DNA of 16,239 nt, taken from Pseudomonadota bacterium (GTDB lineage: Bacteria > SAR324 > XYD2-FULL-50-16 > JAHJRI01). The position numbers were made by a program, and so were the translations under genes. Below, in pieces: positions 13,024 to 16,239 of the stretch. The stretch covers positions 1 through 16,239 of the forward strand of contig JAKSDL010000883.1 of the NCBI GenBank assembly GCA_022360105.1, given 5' to 3'. The notes below the pieces were generated by a model that was not told the origin of the DNA, did no database searches, and saw only the letters and a program-made list of their open reading frames with translations. How positions within the stretch are numbered: position 1 is the stretch's first letter; every line of letters starts with the position of its first letter.

Positions 13024-13611
13024 ATGGAAAAAAGCTCCATGCCTGAAATCAAGGCATCTTTTGAAACTGCTCGCTCGGTATTGGATCTTTTTGTTGCAGG
13101 GGAAGGCAACCTGGAAGCTGTCGATCGCTTTGCCCAACTCGTCGCTGATACCTTGGAAAACGGGAATAAAGTTTTAACATGCGGCAATGGAGGAAGCATG
13201 TGTGATGCCATGCATTTCGCCGAAGAGCTGACCGGCCGTTTTAGAAACAATAGAAGATCTCTCCCGGCAGTAGCAATCGCCGACGCTTCGCACATAACTT
13301 GTACCGGCAACGACTACGGATTCGACGCCATCTTTTCTCGCTATGTTGAAGGAGTTGGTGTTAAAGGCGATGTATTACTAGGTATTTCGACATCAGGTAA
13401 TTCACCCAACGTTATTAACGCTGTTAATAGTGCAAAAGAGAAAGGTATGACAACTGTCAGCCTACTAGGAAAGAATGGCGGCAAATTAAAAGAATTGGTC
13501 GACCTCCCCATAATCGTTCCCGCTGAAACCAGTGACAGGATTCAGGAAGTTCATATCAAAATCATTCATATTGTGATTGAGATGACTGAAAAACTTCTGA
13601 AATTGGCTTAA
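13024..13611 (+). CDS. gmhA: D-sedoheptulose-7-phosphate isomerase
   Basis: A SIS-domain enzyme, first step of ADP-heptose synthesis for the lipopolysaccharide inner core: converts D-sedoheptulose 7-phosphate to D-glycero-D-manno-heptose 7-phosphate in the cytoplasm. 195 residues, against 192 in E. coli, which it resembles along its whole length. Markers: Cys-Gly-Asn-Gly-Gly-Ser phosphate loop (53-58), His64 and Glu68 (equivalent to His61 and Glu65 of E. coli), Ser-Thr-Ser-Gly-Asn-Ser (122-127), and Arg-Ile-Gln174-Glu-Val-His...His182, equivalent to Gln172 and His180. The start at 13024 is set by this alignment; the frame itself is open much further upstream (12781) but that part is a shadow of the membrane protein. 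The final gene of the trpS group. Confidence 0.95.
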   Translation: MEKSSMPEIKASFETARSVLDLFVAGEGNLEAVDRFAQLVADTLENGNKVLTCGNGGSMCDAMHFAEELTGRFRNNRRSLPAVAIADASHITCTGNDYGFDAIFSRYVEGVGVKGDVLLGISTSGNSPNVINAVNSAKEKGMTTVSLLGKNGGKLKELVDLPIIVPAETSDRIQEVHIKIIHIVIEMTEKLLKLA

Positions 13612-13700
13612 ATTCCCTTTACGTCCGAGTAACAGGCTTTCCGACGTTCCCCTTCATCAAATTTTATCCTGCACAGCCCCTCCCAAACAAACGAATCTCT

Positions 13701-13733
13701 GCCTGGTTTTTTATTTTTTTCCGGCATTTTTTT
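13701..13733 (+). terminator. Weak terminator candidate after gmhA
   Basis: GCC-t-GG (13701-13706) can pair with CCGGC (13721-13725) across a T-rich loop and is followed by seven T. Short stem, so low confidence; nothing better lies between gmhA and the next promoter. Confidence 0.3.
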
Positions 13734-13823
13734 GAAGAATAACACAATACCTTCCTGCCATTTTTTCACCATTCAATAGCTGACAAAGGCTAACAAGGAT
13801 AGTTTGCTAATATTAAAAAAAAA

Positions 13824-13852
13824 TTTACATGACCTTTTGAATTTCATATAAT
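13824..13852 (+). promoter_or_regulatory. Strong sigma70-type promoter of the PEPCK-like gene
   Basis: TTTACA (13824-13829) and a perfect TATAAT (13847-13852) with 17 bases between them. Transcription would begin near 13859, giving an untranslated leader of about 240 bases before 14098. Best promoter match in the window. Confidence 0.75.
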
Positions 13853-13858
13853 GGAAAT

Positions 13859-14097
13859 GTATTTTTATCTTGATTTATAAAAAGATAAAGGAAATGCCGG
13901 AAGTCGCCAATTAATACTGATCTAATGACTTTGTTTCAGGTAGGGCGGAGATTCCAGATTCGTTTTGACCGGGCGTTGTGCTCTAATTCCTTTTCAAGAA
14001 GGGTCAGGAAACGAATTAAGGCAAACAACATAACCGTTTTGGTTTTTAAAAGACTGAAGTGAACCGATTAGCAATCTAAATTTTTAGGAGTCAAAAA
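13859..14097 (+). promoter_or_regulatory. Long structured 5' leader of the PEPCK-like gene
   Basis: Three folds can be drawn in order. (1) TTTATCTT (13864-13871) with AAGATAAA (13882-13889), AT-only. (2) GGAA..CGCC (13899-13908) with GGCG..TTCC (13944-13955), 4+4 pairs with a small internal loop. (3) ATTCGTTT-TGACC (13958-13970) with GGTCA-gg-AAACGAAT (14002-14016): 13 pairs broken only by a 2-base bulge, with a 31-base loop. The ribosome site TTTTTAGGAG is close to the ATG. A leader of this length and order suggests post-transcriptional control; no known riboswitch class is recognised. Confidence 0.45.
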
Positions 14098-15735
14098 ATG
14101 GCTGAACAAACGTACGGATTGGAACACTTGGAATTTTCTGGATTTGGTAAAGTTTATAGAAACCTCACCATTCAGGAGTTGGTTGAGCACGAGTATCAAA
14201 ACAATGAAGCCAAATTCGGTCCTGCAGGAGCAGTTGTCGTCAATATTGAGAAGTACCCCGAAAGAAGGCCGGAAATTAAGTATTTTGTGGACGAAGCATC
14301 AACCACTGAAGATATGTGGTGGGGATCCGGAAACAAAAAAATTACTGCTGAAGTGTTTGATCGCATGCAAGCTCGCGTACTTACACATCTTTCAAACGAC
14401 AAATTGTATATCAATGATGTTTTCTGCGGACAGGAAAGCAATCGAATTTCCATTCGTATGGTTTCCAAAAAAGCATGGCATGCCCATTTTTTCCACAACC
14501 TCTATTTCGCACCAACTGATGAGGAATTAGAAAAATTCCAACCGGAATATACCATTTTAAACGCTTGCGGATACGAAGAAAATGAGTTTGAAAAAATGGG
14601 TCTTTCAGACAAATCATTTGTTTTGGTGAATCTGGAAACCAAGATGATTCTGATCGGTGGCACGGAAAACAGCGATGAAATGAAGAAAGTCATCCTTTCA
14701 ATTATGAACTTCCTGTTGCCATTGCAAGGTATTTTAACCTTAAGCAGCGCAGCGAACATTGGCAAAGAAAATGATGTCGCTCTTTTTATCGGATGCGAAG
14801 GATCAGGAAAAACCACCTTATCCAACGACCCGAATAAACGAAGTTGGCATCGAAGACTAATTGGTGATGCCGCTCATGCCTGGACAGACGATGGTGTATT
14901 TAACCTGGAAAACGGATGTTACGCCAAATGCCTGAATCTGGACAGGGAACTGGAGCCTGATATTTATAGAGCAGTGCGTTTTGGTGCTGTAATGGAAAAT
15001 GTGATAATGAATGATAAGCGGGAAGCGGAATACCAGGATAGCTCTCGAACAGAAAACACCCGGGTCGCTTATCAGCAAAACTACATTCATAACCCTGTGA
15101 TTCCCGGAAAAGGCGGTCATCCGGATACAATTATTATCCTGGCTAACGATTTGTATGGCGTACTCCCGCCAGTAGCCAGACTAACTCCGGATCAGGCCGT
15201 TTATTATTTTCTGTCAGGTTATTCCAGCCAGCAGGTTAACGCCGGTGGCGAAATGAAACTGAGGGCTGACTTTTCGTTTTGTTTTGGTGGCTCGTTTATG
15301 ACACTACGGCCCAATATTTATGCTGAATTACTGGCCCAAAAGATTGAGCGTCACGGGACAACTTCATTTCTGGTGAGCACAGGTTGGACCGGTGGCTCCA
15401 TTGGAACCGGACAACGCATTCCGCTGACGGAAACCCGCAGAATTGTGGATGCTATTCTTGATGGTTCCGTGAATAACAGCGTTTTTGTAAAAGATCCCGT
15501 TTTTGGCATCGACGTACCAAAACAATTGACCGGAGTTGACTCAAGAATACTGATTCCTCAAAACACCTGGGAAGACCAGGATGCATTTGAGGCAGCCAGA
15601 AAAGAGCTGGCCGGCCAGTTTATAGAGAATTTCGAAAAATACGCAAAAGATGGTCCTGAAACAGGTGATATTATTGCCACGAAATACCTCTACAACGAAT
15701 ACAACAAGTTATCCTCCGCCGGACCGCACGTTTAG
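14098..15735 (+). CDS. ATP-type PEP carboxykinase homologue with altered active site
   Basis: 545 residues, full length for the ATP-dependent PEPCK family, which converts oxaloacetate and ATP to phosphoenolpyruvate, CO2 and ADP. Fold and nucleotide site are kept: P-loop Gly-Cys-Glu-Gly-Ser-Gly-Lys238-Thr-Thr, Thr-Glu-Asn-Thr-Arg322 (E. coli Arg333), adenine pocket Arg440-Ile441 and Thr446 (Arg449, Ile450, Thr455), Arg56 (Arg65) and Lys197 (Lys213). Against E. coli PckA, the Mn ligand His232 aligns with Ser216 with no gap from Lys197; the ligand Asp269 in Gly-Asp-Asp-Glu-His-Gly-Trp is Ala258 (Gly-Asp-Ala-Ala-His-Ala-Trp); Tyr207 is Asn191; and four residues are inserted after the P-loop. Two of three metal ligands and the substrate tyrosine are thus gone. 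Either a pseudoenzyme or one with another chemistry. The gene is single, under its own strong promoter. Family membership is certain; carboxykinase activity is doubtful. Confidence 0.9.
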   Translation: MAEQTYGLEHLEFSGFGKVYRNLTIQELVEHEYQNNEAKFGPAGAVVVNIEKYPERRPEIKYFVDEASTTEDMWWGSGNKKITAEVFDRMQARVLTHLSNDKLYINDVFCGQESNRISIRMVSKKAWHAHFFHNLYFAPTDEELEKFQPEYTILNACGYEENEFEKMGLSDKSFVLVNLETKMILIGGTENSDEMKKVILSIMNFLLPLQGILTLSSAANIGKENDVALFIGCEGSGKTTLSNDPNKRSWHRRLIGDAAHAWTDDGVFNLENGCYAKCLNLDRELEPDIYRAVRFGAVMENVIMNDKREAEYQDSSRTENTRVAYQQNYIHNPVIPGKGGHPDTIIILANDLYGVLPPVARLTPDQAVYYFLSGYSSQQVNAGGEMKLRADFSFCFGGSFMTLRPNIYAELLAQKIERHGTTSFLVSTGWTGGSIGTGQRIPLTETRRIVDAILDGSVNNSVFVKDPVFGIDVPKQLTGVDSRILIPQNTWEDQDAFEAARKELAGQFIENFEKYAKDGPETGDIIATKYLYNEYNKLSSAGPHV

Positions 15736-15749
15736 TCAAAAATACCTGG

Positions 15750-15787
15750 TTGAAGACGGGTGTACAAAGCCCTATGCCCGTCTTCAA
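15750..15787 (+). terminator. Terminator of the PEPCK-like gene
   Basis: TTGAAGACGGG (15750-15760) pairs perfectly over 11 bases with CCCGTCTTCAA (15777-15787) around a 16-base loop and is followed by a T-rich ttatttgttt. It starts 15 bases after the stop. Confidence 0.8.
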
Positions 15788-15812
15788 TTATTTGTTTGTC
15801 CGCAAGAAAAAT

Positions 15813-15837
15813 AACCGACCTCATGGAGGCCGGTTTT
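15813..15837 (+). terminator. Second hairpin with TTTT
   Basis: AACCG-a-CCTC (15813-15822) pairs with GAGG-c-CGGTT (15826-15835), one mismatch, loop atg, followed by further T. Could act as a back-up terminator, or as a terminator for a minus-strand gene. Confidence 0.6.
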
Positions 15838-15841
15838 GACC

Positions 15842-15856
15842 ACCCCTGGAAGGGGT
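15842..15856. repeat. Third hairpin, ACCCCT/AGGGGT
   Basis: ACCCCT (15842-15847) pairs with AGGGGT (15851-15856) around gga. With the two before it this makes three palindromes within 110 bases. Confidence 0.45.
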
Positions 15857-15864
15857 TAAGATAA

Positions 15865-15900
15865 TGAATCAGGATCTTGCTCTTAATCGTCATCTTAATC
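15865..15900 (-). repeat. Degenerate GATTAA hexamer array, minus orientation
   Basis: Read on the minus strand, six consecutive 6-base units begin with GA: GATTAA, GATGAC, GATTAA, GAGCAA, GATCCT, GATTCA. It mirrors the array at 16018-16059. Confidence 0.55.
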
Positions 15901-15920
15901 TTTTTAAAGACTTGGTATGG

Positions 15921-16001
15921 TTAAAACGTGATGGTAACGTAATACATGCCTCCCTGGTAATCCGTTTTAAAAACCAGATCTCCAGGGTTTTGAATATCTA
16001 A
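15921..16001 (-). pseudogene. C-terminal coding remnant, 26 codons
   Basis: On the minus strand an open stretch runs from just after an in-frame stop (16002-16004) to a TAA at 15921-15923, with protein-like composition: Asp-Ile-Gln-Asn-Pro-Gly-Asp-Leu-Val-Phe-Lys-Thr-Asp-Tyr-Gln-Gly-Gly-Met-Tyr-Tyr and so on, ending Thr-Ile-Thr-Phe. The alternating hydrophobic ending resembles the last strand of an outer-membrane or secreted protein. No start codon with a ribosome site exists, so it is probably what is left of a gene. Source unrecognised. Confidence 0.3.
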
Positions 16002-16017
16002 TCAAATGATGGATTGA

Positions 16018-16059
16018 GATCAAGATCAAGATTAAGATTAAGATTAAGAAATAGAAATA
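16018..16059 (+). repeat. Tandem GATTAA-type hexamer array
   Basis: Seven consecutive 6-base units: GATCAA x2, GATTAA x3, GAAATA x2. The progression of variants suggests growth by slippage or local duplication. It is oriented opposite to the array at 15865-15900, with the coding remnant between them. Confidence 0.8.
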
Positions 16060-16239
16060 GAATACCGGTAAAGCCTTTGAATAGTAGCTTGCTCAAAAGC
16101 ATGGTTTTCAATTTTCCGATAGAACCTGCTCCCTGCATCAATCCTACCTGCCAACTTTCAGCTGGTTCGGTTCAGAATTCCGGTTTACCCAATTCTAAAA
16201 ATAGTTTATAAGGGCAGATAATATCTGAACTTAAAACAG
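16060..16239. other. Non-coding end of the window
   Basis: No convincing gene, promoter or hairpin is seen in these last 180 bases; the open frame that crosses them starts inside the hexamer array and has an Arg-repeat composition dictated by it. Confidence 0.5.

Noticed and set aside
16014..16211. 65-codon ORF with Arg repeats
   Set aside because: It is a translation of the hexamer array; no ribosome site and no protein-like sequence after it.
1..16239. CRISPR array, defence system or prophage
   Set aside because: No direct repeat/spacer pattern, no cas, nuclease, integrase or phage structural genes; the only arrays are hexamers.

Overview
The window reads as a stretch of ordinary chromosome from a Gram-negative bacterium of moderate-to-low GC. 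Gram-negative identity rests on a sedoheptulose-7-phosphate isomerase of the lipopolysaccharide heptose pathway (GmhA) and an inner-membrane LysM/SPOR envelope protein. An in-frame UGA at the peroxidatic position of a peroxiredoxin suggests that the organism makes selenocysteine. Together with the gene content this points to a deltaproteobacterial (Desulfobacterota-like) lineage. That placement is inference; no rRNA or marker gene in the window fixes it.

Layout. 1-545: 3' part of a SRPBCC-type protein with a membrane tail. 714-1420: a coupled pair, selenocysteine peroxiredoxin (UGA = Sec44) and a CGFS glutaredoxin, closed by a strong hairpin. 1642-3393 (-): gamma-glutamyltransferase. 3654-4178 (+): small membrane protein. 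4285-5012 (-): a small secreted protein behind a helix-turn-helix/coiled-coil gene. 5013-5530: long non-coding stretch with a sigma70-like promoter, a nested inverted repeat that could fold as an RNA, and a few tiny ORFs. 5531-5606 (-): tRNA-Thr(CGU) just downstream of the LysM/SPOR gene. 7055-8143 (-): tsaD. 8141-8448: two facing copies of a dispersed hairpin repeat; a third lies at 11151-11214. 8441-11088 (-): an HExxH metallopeptidase-like gene overlapping an unusually long phosphohexomutase with a C-terminal extension that looks like a winged helix. 11657-13611 (+): trpS, a small membrane protein and gmhA in close order. 13824-15735: a near-consensus promoter, a long leader with a strong stem-loop, and an ATP-type PEP carboxykinase homologue that has lost key active-site residues. 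15736-16239: three hairpins in a row, a 26-codon coding remnant and two oppositely oriented GATTAA-like hexamer arrays.

How the genes work together. The peroxiredoxin/glutaredoxin pair forms a plausible peroxide-reducing relay, and the gamma-glutamyltransferase next door acts on glutathione, so the left third has a glutathione/thiol theme. TsaD makes the t6A37 modification of ANN-decoding tRNAs, which include the tRNA-Thr encoded nearby. GmhA, the LysM/SPOR protein and possibly the phosphohexomutase serve the cell envelope. The two best candidates for undescribed biology are the PEPCK-like protein (nucleotide pocket kept, two of three metal ligands and the substrate tyrosine changed) and the phosphohexomutase-winged-helix fusion. 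The selenoprotein is the clearest gene that an automatic annotation would miscall.
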